Assembly (NCBI GenBank): GCA_029245395.1
Contig: JAQWPL010000029.1
Location: 248,001-312,000 of the forward strand
Direction of reading: 5' to 3'
DNA length: 64,000 bases
Origin: Gammaproteobacteria bacterium
Lineage (GTDB): Bacteria > Pseudomonadota > Gammaproteobacteria > Pseudomonadales > Pseudohongiellaceae
The position numbers were made by a program, and so were the translations under genes. This document shows positions 8,084 to 17,321 of this stretch, piece by piece. The notes beneath the pieces were generated by a model, which had not been told where the DNA came from, ran no database searches, and saw only the letters and a list, made by a program, of their open reading frames with translations. Position 1 is the stretch's first letter. Each line of letters opens with the position of its first letter.

Positions 8084-10828
8084 TTAGTGGGCAGCATTCC
8101 AGTCTTTTCCAGAACCTATATCAACAACAAGGGGTACGTTCAGAGATGCCGCAGATGCCATTCTGAATCTGACCCCTTCGGCCAGCAAATCCAGGTCCTG
8201 TGCAGCCACTTCGAATACCAGTTCATCGTGTACCTGCATAACCAGCCGGGCATCCAGTTTGGCTACATCTAGCCAGTGATCAATATCGACCATTGCCCGC
8301 TTGATGATATCCGCTGCAGTCCCCTGCATGGGAGCATTGATGGCGGTTCTTTCTGCCGCTTTGCGCAACATGCCGTTGCTAGCCTTGATATCCGGAAGAT
8401 AAAGACGCCGACCAAACAGTGTCTCAACATAACCCTGTTCATTAGCCAGCATACGTGTTTCCTCCATGTATTTACGGACTCCAGGATAACGCTGGAAATA
8501 ACGCTCCACATATTCCTGGGCTTCTCCCCGGCCGATGTTTAATTGTTTGGCCAGGCCAAATGCTGACATGCCATAAATGAGCCCGAAATTTATGGCCTTG
8601 GCTCCGCGCCGCTGGTCAGGTTCCACCTTATCGAGGTTAACTGAAAAAATTTCGCTGGCAGTGGCCCGGTGCACATCAAGGCCATCGGAAAAAGCCTGGC
8701 ACAAACCTTCATCTTCTGACAAGTGAGCCATGATTCGCAGCTCTACCTGGGAATAATCCGCCGCCATAAGTAAATTACCTTTCCCGGCGATAAAGGCCTG
8801 GCGAATTCGGCGCCCTTCTTCTGTACGGATAGGAATGTTTTGCAGATTAGGGTCGGTGGATGACAGTCTGCCCGTAGCCGCCACGGCCTGTTGGAAATTA
8901 CTGTGAATACGGCCAGTATCGGAATTGATATCTAGGGGTAATTTGTCGGTGTAAGTGGACTTGAGTTTGCTTAACCCACGATGTTCCAGAATGACTTCCG
9001 GCAAGGGGTATTCAAGTGCAAGTTCCTGGAGTACTGGCTCTGCAGTCGAGGGCTGGCCTTTGGCCGTTTTGCTTTTCACCGGGTATTGCAGCTTTTCATA
9101 AAAAATTTTCTGCAGCTGCTTAGGCGAGCCCAGGTTGAATTCTTCGCCAGCTAATCCATAGGCCTTGGTTTCCAGCTCTTCGAGCCGAGCTGCCAGTTCC
9201 TTGCTCTGTTTCGCCAGTGCTTTTACATCTACGCTGACCCCTGTTTCTTCCATACGCGTTAACACCGGAAGCAGCGCTATTTCAAAATAGCGGTAAATGT
9301 CAGCCAGTTGCCCGGTAGTCCTGAGCTTACTGTCTAACACCTGATGCAGGCGAAAACAGAAATCTGCATTTTCGGCAGACCAGTTCGCCGCCTTGTCCAG
9401 GTCCAGTTCTGCAAAGGATATTTTGGTTCGCCCTTTTCCCAACAGCTCTTCTGTTGTCGCCTTGTCCAGTTCCAGATAGTGGGAGGCCAGCCTGTCCAAT
9501 GTGTGCCTGTGTGCTACAGAGTTCAGCACATAGGATTGCAGCATGGTGTCAAAGCGCTGACCTTTCAGGGTTATGTCTCTTGCCAGTAATAGATGGGATA
9601 TTTTTTTCAGGTCATGGCCAGTCTTGAAAACTGCATTGTCTTCCAATACAGGTTTTAGTATGGATAACGCTTGTTGCGCATCTATTTGATTTACTGCCTC
9701 CATCCCGGTGTGAGCCATGGGGATGTAAATGGAGCGGCCCGGTTCACTACACAACGCGATACCAATAATCTCTGCATGTTTATAATGACCGCTTTGTGCT
9801 TCCACACTGATTGCCAGTCGCCCTGCTTTGGTGGCTGCCGCGATTACCTGTTCCAGGGTTTTCGTGTCAGTGACAATCCGGTATTCCACTTTGCCTGGTA
9901 CTGGAAAATCTTCAACAGAAGCATCTTTTGGTGTTGGTGTTTCCATGCCTGGGATTTCAGCTGCCTCAACACCTTCGCTTTCCAGTTCCTTAATCCAGGT
10001 ACGAAACTCCAGATGCTTATACAAGGCCAGCAGTTCAGGCTTGTCAGGTTCAGTATGGGCAAGCTCTTTGGGCCCGAATTCCAGATCTACATCCAGCTTG
10101 ATGGTAGCCAGCTCCCGTGACAGTTCCAGCTGATCCAGGTTATCCCTGAGTTTTTCACCCACCTTTCCCTTCACTTCATCTGCACGTTTTGCCAATTCAT
10201 CCAGGGAGCCATATTCATTCAGCCATTTCACGGCTGTTTTAGGACCGACGCTGGGGATGCCTGGAATGTTGTCCGCCTTGTCACCCATCAGCCCCAGGTA
10301 TTCAATAATTTTTTCCGGAGGCAATCCAAATTTGGCAACAACTCCCTCAATATCCAGAGTTTCATTGGTCATGGTATTGAGCAGCGTGACATGTTCATTA
10401 ACCAACTGAGCCAGATCCTTGTCTCCTGTGGAAACAAGCGTTGGCATTTTCAACTTCCAGGCCTGTTGCGCCAGGGTGCCGATCACGTCATCAGCCTCTA
10501 CGCCTTCAACTACAATTAGCGGCAAACCCATTGCTTTAATAATCTGGTGAATGGGCTCTATCTGACAACGCAGATCATCCGGCATTGGCGGTCGATTAGC
10601 CTTGTACTCCTTGTACATGTCATTACGGAAAGTCTTCCCTTTGGCATCAAAAATAACAGCTACATTACTATTCGGATAATTCTTGATCAGGCTTTTGATC
10701 ATATTGATCACGCCTTTCGCTGCACCAGTAGGCTGCCCTCTGCTAGTGGTCAATGGCGGCAGCGCATGAAAAGCTCTGAATAAATAAGAAGAGCCGTCAA
10801 CAAGAACTAATGGAGGGGATTGCGCCAT
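8084..10828 (-). CDS. polA: DNA polymerase I with a degenerate 3'-5' exonuclease site
   Basis: Repair and Okazaki-fragment polymerase, 914 aa (E. coli 928). The 5' nuclease domain (about 1-290) looks intact: DGSSYLFRAFHALP, VEADDVIGTLA, STGDKDLAQLV. The polymerase domain is intact: DYSQVELRIMAHLS, RRGAKAINFGLIYG, MQVHDELVFEV. The middle proofreading domain (about 315-500) aligns without gaps to E. coli Klenow at a constant offset of 14, but the metal ligands are not kept: Asp355 is Ser341, Asp424 is Ile410, Asp501 is Asn487, and Tyr497 is Trp483; only Glu357 (Glu343) remains. I infer loss of proofreading, as in Taq and Bacillus enzymes. Convergent with engB. Confidence 0.97.
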   Translation of the reverse strand: MAQSPPLVLVDGSSYLFRAFHALPPLTTSRGQPTGAAKGVINMIKSLIKNYPNSNVAVIFDAKGKTFRNDMYKEYKANRPPMPDDLRCQIEPIHQIIKAMGLPLIVVEGVEADDVIGTLAQQAWKLKMPTLVSTGDKDLAQLVNEHVTLLNTMTNETLDIEGVVAKFGLPPEKIIEYLGLMGDKADNIPGIPSVGPKTAVKWLNEYGSLDELAKRADEVKGKVGEKLRDNLDQLELSRELATIKLDVDLEFGPKELAHTEPDKPELLALYKHLEFRTWIKELESEGVEAAEIPGMETPTPKDASVEDFPVPGKVEYRIVTDTKTLEQVIAAATKAGRLAISVEAQSGHYKHAEIIGIALCSEPGRSIYIPMAHTGMEAVNQIDAQQALSILKPVLEDNAVFKTGHDLKKISHLLLARDITLKGQRFDTMLQSYVLNSVAHRHTLDRLASHYLELDKATTEELLGKGRTKISFAELDLDKAANWSAENADFCFRLHQVLDSKLRTTGQLADIYRYFEIALLPVLTRMEETGVSVDVKALAKQSKELAARLEELETKAYGLAGEEFNLGSPKQLQKIFYEKLQYPVKSKTAKGQPSTAEPVLQELALEYPLPEVILEHRGLSKLKSTYTDKLPLDINSDTGRIHSNFQQAVAATGRLSSTDPNLQNIPIRTEEGRRIRQAFIAGKGNLLMAADYSQVELRIMAHLSEDEGLCQAFSDGLDVHRATASEIFSVNLDKVEPDQRRGAKAINFGLIYGMSAFGLAKQLNIGRGEAQEYVERYFQRYPGVRKYMEETRMLANEQGYVETLFGRRLYLPDIKASNGMLRKAAERTAINAPMQGTAADIIKRAMVDIDHWLDVAKLDARLVMQVHDELVFEVAAQDLDLLAEGVRFRMASAASLNVPLVVDIGSGKDWNAAH

Positions 10829-10898
10829 GTCGAATAACTATGTAGAAAATAAAACGTAGTAAAAAAAGCTGTGAACAAAAAAAGAATTTCGTTGTTTA

Positions 10899-11744
10899 TT
10901 ATAACCTGCAGTCCGCAAAACTTTGTGCCAAATGACGAATGAAATCGTTATAACTTGCACTCTCAAGTTCCGGCTCATGGCCTAGCACATCTATACTGAC
11001 AAAATGAATGTCATCCAACTGCAACTGATTATTCAGGTTGTCGGTGTTTATAGCCGGGTTAACCACAATACACTGGACAGCGTTTTGCGCGAGGGTTTTT
11101 TTCACAGTAAGAATATGCCTGATGCCGGGTTGAATTTCTTCATTGTTGGTAAAGCTGTCAGCATGGGCAATACCGAATTGGTTCTCAAAATACTGATAAG
11201 CGTTATGATAAACCGCAAAGGCCGGAAAGCTGTTCGGGTCAAGATCCGCAAGGATTTCATTTTGTAGATCTCCCAGACTGTTTATGAGTCTGTTCAAGTT
11301 TGCCTGGTAATTTTTTGCGTTGGCTTCATCCTGACTACCCAGCTCACTGGCTAGAGCCGCGGCAATAATAATGGCATTTTCAGTATCCAGCCATATATGT
11401 GGGTCAATCTGATCACCAATCTCAAGGGTAATAATTCCAGGAACCGACAAGGCTGAAATAGTCACCGCTTCAATATCATTTGCCACAGCTTCAAACCCTG
11501 TTTCCAGTTGCGGTCCAATCCAAAGAAAAATATCAGCCCGGCTTAGAGCTAGTCGTTGTGAGGGTTTCAATGCAGGGTGATGGGGATCCTGAGTTCCATC
11601 CAGCAGGGCCAAAGGCTCAGAAATACCTTCTGTGATTGCTTGAGCAATAAGTTGCAGTGGGCGCAAGCTGGTAACCACCTGTGGTTGAGCAAACACAGGA
11701 AAACTGGCCGCAAGAGAGAAACTGATCAGAAGCAAAATACGCAT
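10899..11744 (-). CDS. znuA: Zinc ABC transporter substrate-binding protein ZnuA-like
   Basis: Periplasmic zinc-binding protein of the Znu importer. I prefer the ATG at 11742-11744 (MRILLLISFSLAASFPVFAQ), which gives a clean signal peptide and a 281 aa protein; an in-frame ATG 15 codons upstream (11789) would put charged residues before it. Candidate zinc ligands are His in DPHHPALKPSQ, DPHIWLD and VYHNAYQYFENQFG, matching the three-His pattern of cluster A-I binding proteins. The long His/Asp-rich loop of many ZnuA proteins is absent. It is divergent from znuC-znuB. Confidence 0.85.
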   Translation of the reverse strand: MRILLLISFSLAASFPVFAQPQVVTSLRPLQLIAQAITEGISEPLALLDGTQDPHHPALKPSQRLALSRADIFLWIGPQLETGFEAVANDIEAVTISALSVPGIITLEIGDQIDPHIWLDTENAIIIAAALASELGSQDEANAKNYQANLNRLINSLGDLQNEILADLDPNSFPAFAVYHNAYQYFENQFGIAHADSFTNNEEIQPGIRHILTVKKTLAQNAVQCIVVNPAINTDNLNNQLQLDDIHFVSIDVLGHEPELESASYNDFIRHLAQSFADCRL

Positions 11745-11801
11745 TGAAGTCCAGGAATGACGACTGATTATAAGAGAGTTCACTGCCAAGTCGCCTCATT
11801 A

Positions 11802-11824
11802 GAAATGATGCTATGATATATCAC
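11802..11824. promoter_or_regulatory. Possible Zur operator between znuA and znuCB
   Basis: GAAATGatgcTATgATATatCAC in the divergent intergenic region partly matches the proteobacterial Zur box (GAAATGTTATANTATAACATTTC): the left half is good, the right half degenerate. The position is right for zinc repression of both transcripts. The match is by eye and modest. Confidence 0.3.
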
Positions 11825-11960
11825 ACTGGATAAATACCACAGGATTCCCGGCATCCCTTCTTAGTTAAGTTGTAAAAATTAAGCTGTACAATAACGAGAT
11901 CATCTCAACAATACTCACCCTGATTTTATTTTTTAAATTATAGTTACCCTTTAACTAAAA

Positions 11961-12749
11961 GTGGAAAAGCAGTACGTGGATAATCAAACTCTTATCAATG
12001 CCGATAACATTTCACTGGAAATCGATCAGCGGCAGATATTAAATAATATTTCCCTGCAAATTAATGCAGAACAGATCGTAACCCTCATCGGCCCCAATGG
12101 TGCGGGAAAAACCAGCCTGGTTAAAATCGCATTAGGACTAATTAAGCCAACGACAGGAAGCGTTGAAACTAAAAAAGGTTTGCGTATCGGGTACATGCCG
12201 CAACGTTTGCATATAGATCAGAGCATGCCTGTCTCTGTAGAACGTTTTCTGAAACTGGCCGTCAATGCTAATAATAGTGAAATCAACAATGCCCTAGGCG
12301 AAGTAGGTGCTGATAGCCTCCATCATAGTCAGTTATTTTCCTTGTCGGGAGGCGAACTGCAAAGGGTGTTGCTAGCCAGGGCTCTTATCCAGGAACCTCA
12401 GTTGCTGGTGCTGGACGAACCGGCCCAGGGTGTCGATGTGAATGGGCAGGCGGAACTTTACCGATTGATTTCAGATATTCGCAACCGTCATCAGTGTGGC
12501 ATTTTGCTGGTATCTCACGATCTACATCTGGTTATGTCCGCTACAGACGAAGTGATTTGTCTCAACCAGCACGTATGTTGCCATGGCCATCCGGAACAGG
12601 TCAGCAACGATCCAGCTTACCTTGAGTTGTTTGGTAAAAAGGATGCAGAAACGCTTGCTGTGTATACCCACCATCATAACCACAGCCACGACCTTGCAGG
12701 CGGCATCGTAGACAAAGAAGGAAAGAGCAGGTCAGACCATGATGGCTGA
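11961..12749 (+). CDS. znuC: Zinc ABC transporter ATP-binding protein ZnuC
   Basis: ATPase of the zinc importer, about 262 aa. Walker [10 protein letters not shown], signature LSGGELQRVLLARAL, Walker B LLVLDEPAQGVD and the switch His in LLVSHDLH are all present. The C-terminus carries a His-rich tail (YTHHHNHSHDL), which could bind zinc. The start is a GTG at 11961 without a clear ribosome-binding site; a second in-frame GTG lies 5 codons downstream, so the start is uncertain. The 3' end overlaps znuB by 11 bases. Confidence 0.92.
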   Translation: MEKQYVDNQTLINADNISLEIDQRQILNNISLQINAEQIVTLIGPNGAGKTSLVKIALGLIKPTTGSVETKKGLRIGYMPQRLHIDQSMPVSVERFLKLAVNANNSEINNALGEVGADSLHHSQLFSLSGGELQRVLLARALIQEPQLLVLDEPAQGVDVNGQAELYRLISDIRNRHQCGILLVSHDLHLVMSATDEVICLNQHVCCHGHPEQVSNDPAYLELFGKKDAETLAVYTHHHNHSHDLAGGIVDKEGKSRSDHDG

Positions 12750-13530
12750 TTTCATTCTACGTGCATTGATAGCCGGATTGCTTGTAGCGGCAATTGCAGG
12801 GCCTCTGGGTTGTTTTGTTGTATGGCGCCGGATGTCTTATTTTGGCGACACGCTGGCTCATTCGGCATTGTTTGGCGTTGCCATAGGGTTATTGCTGGAC
12901 GTTAGCCTTGAATTGACCGTGGTTCTCGCCTGTCTGGTGCTGGCAGTATTACTGGTTTTGATGGAAAACAGACGTGAGCTCTCTTCGGATACTATCCTGG
13001 GCATCCTTGCTCACAGCTCCCTTGCGCTTGGTCTGGTCATCATCAGTTTTACTGACAACCAGGTAAATCTGATGGCTTATCTTTTTGGCGACCTGCTCAC
13101 TGTTTCGTCCAATAACCTGATCTGGATAGGCGCTGTAGTGATACTCGTTTTGGGGATTTTGATCGCGAACTGGAATAAATTGTTAACCATTACCTTGCAT
13201 GAAGAGCTTGCTAAGGTAGAGGGCCTGAATGTAACGCGGGTACGTCTGCTGCTGATGCTCCTGATTGCACTGATCGTGGCAGCTTCAATGAAAGTGGTCG
13301 GTATATTGCTGATAACGTCCATGCTAATCATTCCGCCAGCTTGTGCCCGGCGCTTTTCCCGAACACCAGAATCAATGGCTACACTGGCCAGCATCATAGG
13401 ATGCATTTCTGTTTGTGGAGGTATAAGTGCGTCGTGGTTCTGGGATACGCCACCAGGGCCAAGCATAGTGGTCACGGCCAGCCTGCTGTTTCTTGTTACT
13501 CGTTTTGGAGGACTAAGGAAAACAGCTTGA
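12739..13530 (+). CDS. znuB: Zinc ABC transporter permease ZnuB
   Basis: Membrane subunit of the zinc importer, 263 aa with about 8-9 hydrophobic segments and the family motifs GCFVVWRRMSYFGDTLAHSALFGVA near the N-terminus and KVVGILLITSMLIIPPACARRFSR in the second half. Its ATG lies inside the end of znuC (ATGATGGCTGA; a second ATG one codon on is possible), so translation is coupled. It converges with the SCO1 gene 16 bases away, with no clear terminator between them. Confidence 0.93.
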   Translation: MMADFILRALIAGLLVAAIAGPLGCFVVWRRMSYFGDTLAHSALFGVAIGLLLDVSLELTVVLACLVLAVLLVLMENRRELSSDTILGILAHSSLALGLVIISFTDNQVNLMAYLFGDLLTVSSNNLIWIGAVVILVLGILIANWNKLLTITLHEELAKVEGLNVTRVRLLLMLLIALIVAASMKVVGILLITSMLIIPPACARRFSRTPESMATLASIIGCISVCGGISASWFWDTPPGPSIVVTASLLFLVTRFGGLRKTA

Positions 13531-13546
13531 ACAAGATTCCGCGACG

Positions 13547-14188
13547 CTAATCCAGAAACTTCTTCACTGCCTGAAAATTTTCCAGCATGCCCCGAGGGTC
13601 ATGTGGCGCTTTGAAAAAGCCAACGTTATTCCCATCCGGATCAAGCAACATGATTTCACCGTTATGATTGACCAGATAATTTTCATCATCAATGCGCGTA
13701 TAGGAAAATGACACGTTCATGTTTCTGGCTAAGGTGTGCGTTTGTGCATACTCCCCTCTGGCACCTAAAAATTCAGGATTGAAATACGTCACGTAGTTTG
13801 ACAACACTTCCTGCGTATCACGCTCCGGGTCCACGCTGACCAAGACAACCTGAACCTCACCATTTTCGCCACTATCCACCAGAAGATCATGGAATTGTCT
13901 GATTGAAGCCAGAGTGATTGGGCAAATATCCGGGCAGAATGTGTAACCAAAAAAAATCAGCGTCCAGCGTTCTTGCAACGACTGCCGGGTAAAGGGTGCC
14001 CCTGTGTGATCTACCAGCGAGAATGGGTCGACTTCGATAGGGACATCATAAATAAAGAACCCGTCATTGCGCAGGTCGTCGACAGTAATCCTGGTCATCG
14101 CCTGATACAAAATCAACAGGGCAGCGCCTGATACAAGGGCGCACATAGCCAGTAGTGAAATCAGTTTTTTGGGGGTGAATTGCGCCAT
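13547..14188 (-). CDS. SCO1/SenC copper chaperone for cytochrome c oxidase
   Basis: Membrane-anchored thioredoxin-fold protein that helps load the CuA site of heme-copper oxidase subunit II. 213 aa: N-terminal transmembrane anchor (about residues 10-30), the copper motif FCPDICP (CxxxC) near residues 82-88 and a downstream His (in FKAPHDPRG), which completes the SCO ligand set. Last gene of the ctaA-ctaB-SCO run. Its normal client, the CuA domain of CoxB, is missing from the fragment at the head of this cluster, so a complete oxidase must lie elsewhere if the chaperone is still used. Confidence 0.88.
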   Translation of the reverse strand: MAQFTPKKLISLLAMCALVSGAALLILYQAMTRITVDDLRNDGFFIYDVPIEVDPFSLVDHTGAPFTRQSLQERWTLIFFGYTFCPDICPITLASIRQFHDLLVDSGENGEVQVVLVSVDPERDTQEVLSNYVTYFNPEFLGARGEYAQTHTLARNMNVSFSYTRIDDENYLVNHNGEIMLLDPDGNNVGFFKAPHDPRGMLENFQAVKKFLD

Positions 14189-14223
14189 GTACTTTGCCGG
14201 GACTATTGCCCTGTTGGCAGCTC

Positions 14224-15135
14224 TTAAAGGTAATGATCAATCAACAGAGCGATGAACAAGGCTATCAAGTAGAAAATTGAATAACGAAATGTCCTCATCG
14301 CTGCTCTGGGATTGTCGGTCAGCAAAAGCTGCAGGGAATGGTACATAAAACCGCCGCCCAACAAAATTGCTGCAGCCAGATAAAAAGGACCACTCATCCC
14401 CGTCAGGTATGGCAAGACAGTGACCAGGCACATGATGATTGTATACAGCAACGTGTGCAGTTTGGTGAGCGGGTCACCATGGGTCAAGGGCAACATCGGA
14501 ATATCTGTTTTTGCGTAATCACTTTTACGGTGAATGGCCAGTGGCCAGAAATGAGGCGGCGTCCAGGCAAAGATGATCAGTACCAATAGCAGCCCATTGG
14601 CATCTACAGTGCCGGTTACGGCAGACCAGCCAAGCAGAGGTGGCATCGCACCAGAAAGGCCGCCGATAACAATATTCTGCGGCGTAGCCCGTTTCAGAAA
14701 ACCCGTATAGATAATGGCATAACCCACAAAGGACGCCAGAGTTAGCCAGGCACTAAGCGGATTTACCAGGAAAATCAGGATGGCCATCCCCAGCACACAA
14801 ATAAACAAGGCAAAGAGCAGAGCCTGAACAGGCGAGACTTTGCCCTGAGGAATCGGGCGTTTGATGGTGCGCTGCATAATAGTGTCCACCTGATGATCAA
14901 TCAGGTGATTTATTACAGCGCCGGCACTGGCCACCAGGGCAATGCCCAGATTGCCCCAAATCAGGATATCCAGAGGCACCATACCGGGAACAGCCAGAAA
15001 CATGCCTATCAGCGAGGTCAGGATCATCATCATGACCACGCGGGGCTTACACATCTCGTAATAATCCCGCCAGTTGGCTGATTTGCTACCCGCGTTCTTA
15101 TTGGAAACAGGTTTGAGGAGTGAGGCGTTCGTCAT
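14224..15135 (-). CDS. cyoE: Protoheme IX farnesyltransferase (heme O synthase)
   Basis: Adds a farnesyl group to heme b to make heme O, the precursor of heme A. 303 aa, UbiA-family, with about nine membrane helices. The prenyl-diphosphate/Mg motif NHLIDHQVDTIMQRT is near residue 75, and the second conserved loop YAKTDIPMLPLTHG is near residue 208. It starts one base after the ctaA stop, so the two heme-modifying enzymes are co-expressed. Confidence 0.93.
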   Translation of the reverse strand: MTNASLLKPVSNKNAGSKSANWRDYYEMCKPRVVMMMILTSLIGMFLAVPGMVPLDILIWGNLGIALVASAGAVINHLIDHQVDTIMQRTIKRPIPQGKVSPVQALLFALFICVLGMAILIFLVNPLSAWLTLASFVGYAIIYTGFLKRATPQNIVIGGLSGAMPPLLGWSAVTGTVDANGLLLVLIIFAWTPPHFWPLAIHRKSDYAKTDIPMLPLTHGDPLTKLHTLLYTIIMCLVTVLPYLTGMSGPFYLAAAILLGGGFMYHSLQLLLTDNPRAAMRTFRYSIFYLIALFIALLIDHYL

Positions 15136-15136
15136 G

Positions 15137-16156
15137 CTAGAAAGCTGAAACTTTGCGTAATCTGTAGTTGAGGGTCACAAGGGTCAGCAATAGTAAAGCA
15201 CCGCCTGCATTATGTGCAACTGCAACCCATAGCGGCAGGGAAAAAACGATATTGCTGATACCCAGCCCTATTTGCAATATAAGCAGGCCCAACAGGATAT
15301 GCGTCAATCTGAGTAACTCCCTCCCGCCAGAATTGAGATACAGTTTTGCGATCAGGAATGCCATGAAAAATGTCACTAGTATCGCGCCAATACGGTGCGC
15401 CATGTGAATTGCTACTCTGGCCTCGCCATCCATCTGGCCTCCCAGGTAGTTGGGCCCAATTTCCTGGGCCACATCGAAACCACTGGCAAAATCCATCGGG
15501 GGCAACCAGCGCCCCTGGCATGTAGGCAGGTCGGGACAGGCTAACGCGGCATAGTTAGAGCTGGTCCACCCGCCAAGAGTTATCTGGCAAATCAGTAAAA
15601 TCATAGCCGTCATTGCCAGCGGCCTAAGTCTGACCCACTGTCTTACCGGAATATTAGGCTGTTGCCAGGGCCGGTTATTCAGTCTCAGCACGAGTAACCA
15701 TAACAAGCTCAACGTGGTGAACCCGCCGAGCAGATGAGTGGTAACCACCTGGGGCCACAGTTTCAGTGTTACGGTCCACATGCCAAAAAGCCCTTGAGCA
15801 ATGACAAGAACTAAAAGAAACAAGGGTAGTTTCAGCGGTTGCTCAGGGTCACGCCTGTGTTTCCAGGCAATAATATTGATGAAAATGATTATCAGCCCAA
15901 GTGTGCTCGCAAAATAGCGGTGTATCACTTCCGGCCAGGCCTTGTCGGCTTCAAAAGGCGCGTCTGGAAATGCAGCCTCAGCCTGGGCAATTTCTTCTGC
16001 CGTATCAGGCACGGATAAAAAACCGTAACAACCTGGCCAGTCCGGGCAGCCCAAACCAGCATCTGCAAGACGCGTCCAGGCGCCAAGCACAACCACGCAC
16101 ATGGCAAAGGCGGTTGCAAAGACAGCCAGAGAATAAAAGGGTTTTCCACTTTTCAT
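15137..16156 (-). CDS. ctaA: Heme A synthase (CtaA/COX15)
   Basis: Converts heme O to heme A for aa3-type oxidases. 339 aa, eight predicted transmembrane segments in two four-helix halves, with conserved histidines (HRYFAST near residue 80; THLLGG near 142; HMAHRIGAI near 246; AHNAGGALL near 317) and the cysteine-bearing loop LACPDLPTCQGRW. The start is 7 bases downstream of the truncated coxB stop, in place of the coxA-ctaG-coxC genes that normally separate these two. Confidence 0.92.
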   Translation of the reverse strand: MKSGKPFYSLAVFATAFAMCVVVLGAWTRLADAGLGCPDWPGCYGFLSVPDTAEEIAQAEAAFPDAPFEADKAWPEVIHRYFASTLGLIIIFINIIAWKHRRDPEQPLKLPLFLLVLVIAQGLFGMWTVTLKLWPQVVTTHLLGGFTTLSLLWLLVLRLNNRPWQQPNIPVRQWVRLRPLAMTAMILLICQITLGGWTSSNYAALACPDLPTCQGRWLPPMDFASGFDVAQEIGPNYLGGQMDGEARVAIHMAHRIGAILVTFFMAFLIAKLYLNSGGRELLRLTHILLGLLILQIGLGISNIVFSLPLWVAVAHNAGGALLLLTLVTLNYRLRKVSAF

Positions 16157-16163
16157 GCTGTTG

Positions 16164-16505
16164 TTAAATCAGATTCCTCTGCTCAGACTGCTTGTTGGGA
16201 GTCTCGTTGATCATGGACAATTGAAAATAAGCTATTGCTGAAATTTTTGGCACTGCTCCCTGTGCATTGTTTTCTTCTGGATATAGCCGTGTCAGAAGTT
16301 TCGCTGCAGGCACTGTCATTGCAATGATGATCAGCAGAGGAATGACTGTCCAGGCTATTTCCGTCGCCGTGTGTTTGTGAAACGACACTTCCTGCTTTTT
16401 TGAATTCCTGAAGGCTACTAATGACCAGATGATGACAGCATAAACCACAATACCGATTGCCACACAGATCCAGAAAATCATGAGGTTAATGTCGTTACTC
16501 AACAT
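16164..16505 (-). pseudogene. coxB: Truncated cytochrome c oxidase subunit II (coxB remnant, transmembrane part only)
   Basis: A 113 aa reading frame whose residues ~6-72 are the two-helix transmembrane domain of CoxB (MIFWICVAIGIVVYAV, then HTATEIAWTVIPLLIIIAMT and VPAAK). The CuA domain, normally about 150 residues with the HxxxC/CxxxC copper ligands, is absent: after VPAAKLLTRLYPEEN the sequence turns into an unrelated ~40-residue tail and stops. Upstream of the ATG the frame stays open for ~20 codons (NAPGRVSS just before the ATG resembles the segment before helix 1 in full CoxB) but there is no signal peptide and a TAA closes it. I read this as a deletion remnant fused to a random tail. 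Expression as a small membrane protein cannot be excluded. Confidence 0.6.
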
Positions 16506-16760
16506 GCTTGATACTCGTCCAGGTGCGTTAGTTTTGAGAACGAAGAACTGCCAGAAACACCTGTCTTATTCCACGCTTTTCCTGTGTTTGCTACCCGGCA
16601 CGGATTGACTCACCGCCTTGAGTCCGACATGCAAATTAAGGGCGCGCATTATACCAGCTATTTTTTTACATTTGTTATTCAACCTCTGCTTGTCTATTCG
16701 GCAAATATGGAAAATAATCATGGTGTCTACCCTTCACACATTTATTCACAGGAATCACTC

Positions 16761-17306
16761 ATGTCCGTTCGAAGTTATATGGAATTCAATCCCAAAATTG
16801 GTGATAGGGCGTACATAGATACCAGCGCAGTGGTCATAGGCAACGTGGTTCTTGGAGTTGATACTTCTGTATGGCCACTCTCAGTGATTCGGGGAGACGT
16901 TCACAGCATTCGCATTGGCGATCGTACCAACATCCAGGACGGCTCCGTGCTTCATGCCACTTCCCCTGAATCATTTGGCCCTGATGGCTTTCCCCTGAAT
17001 ATCGGCAGTGATGTCACTATTGGGCACAAAGCAATTCTGCATGGCTGTACGATTCACGACAGGGTGCTGATCGGCATGGGGGCAATTATCATGGACGGCG
17101 CAGTCATAGAATCAGATATTATTCTGGGCGGAGGCAGTGTGGTGTCGCCAGGCAAAACACTAACAAGTGGCGGTCTCTATGTGGGTTCACCTGCACAAAG
17201 GATGCGCGATTTGCGTCAAGAGGAAATCGATTTTCTGCTTTATAGCGCCAAGCACTATGCCAAGCTGAAAGATCTGCACCTGAATTCCTCAGAAGTGCTG
17301 AAGTAA
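16761..17306 (+). CDS. Gamma-class carbonic anhydrase-like hexapeptide-repeat protein (YrdA family)
   Basis: 181 aa left-handed beta-helix protein. The frame opens earlier (16584), but I start at MSVRSYMEF, where AGGA lies 8 bases upstream and homologues begin. The zinc-binding His pattern of gamma-carbonic anhydrases is present: one in GDVHSIRIG and two in TIGHKAILHGC, with the RGDV and NIQDGSVLH turns. E. coli YrdA and many relatives have unproven activity, so the reaction is inferred from family. Convergent with aroE. Confidence 0.85.
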   Translation: MSVRSYMEFNPKIGDRAYIDTSAVVIGNVVLGVDTSVWPLSVIRGDVHSIRIGDRTNIQDGSVLHATSPESFGPDGFPLNIGSDVTIGHKAILHGCTIHDRVLIGMGAIIMDGAVIESDIILGGGSVVSPGKTLTSGGLYVGSPAQRMRDLRQEEIDFLLYSAKHYAKLKDLHLNSSEVLK

Positions 17307-17321
17307 ATTCTTACTATTTAT

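Noticed and set aside
16584-16760. N-terminal 59-codon extension of the gamma-carbonic anhydrase
   Set aside because: The extension is not family-like, while the ATG at 16761 has a good ribosome-binding site and the expected N-terminus.
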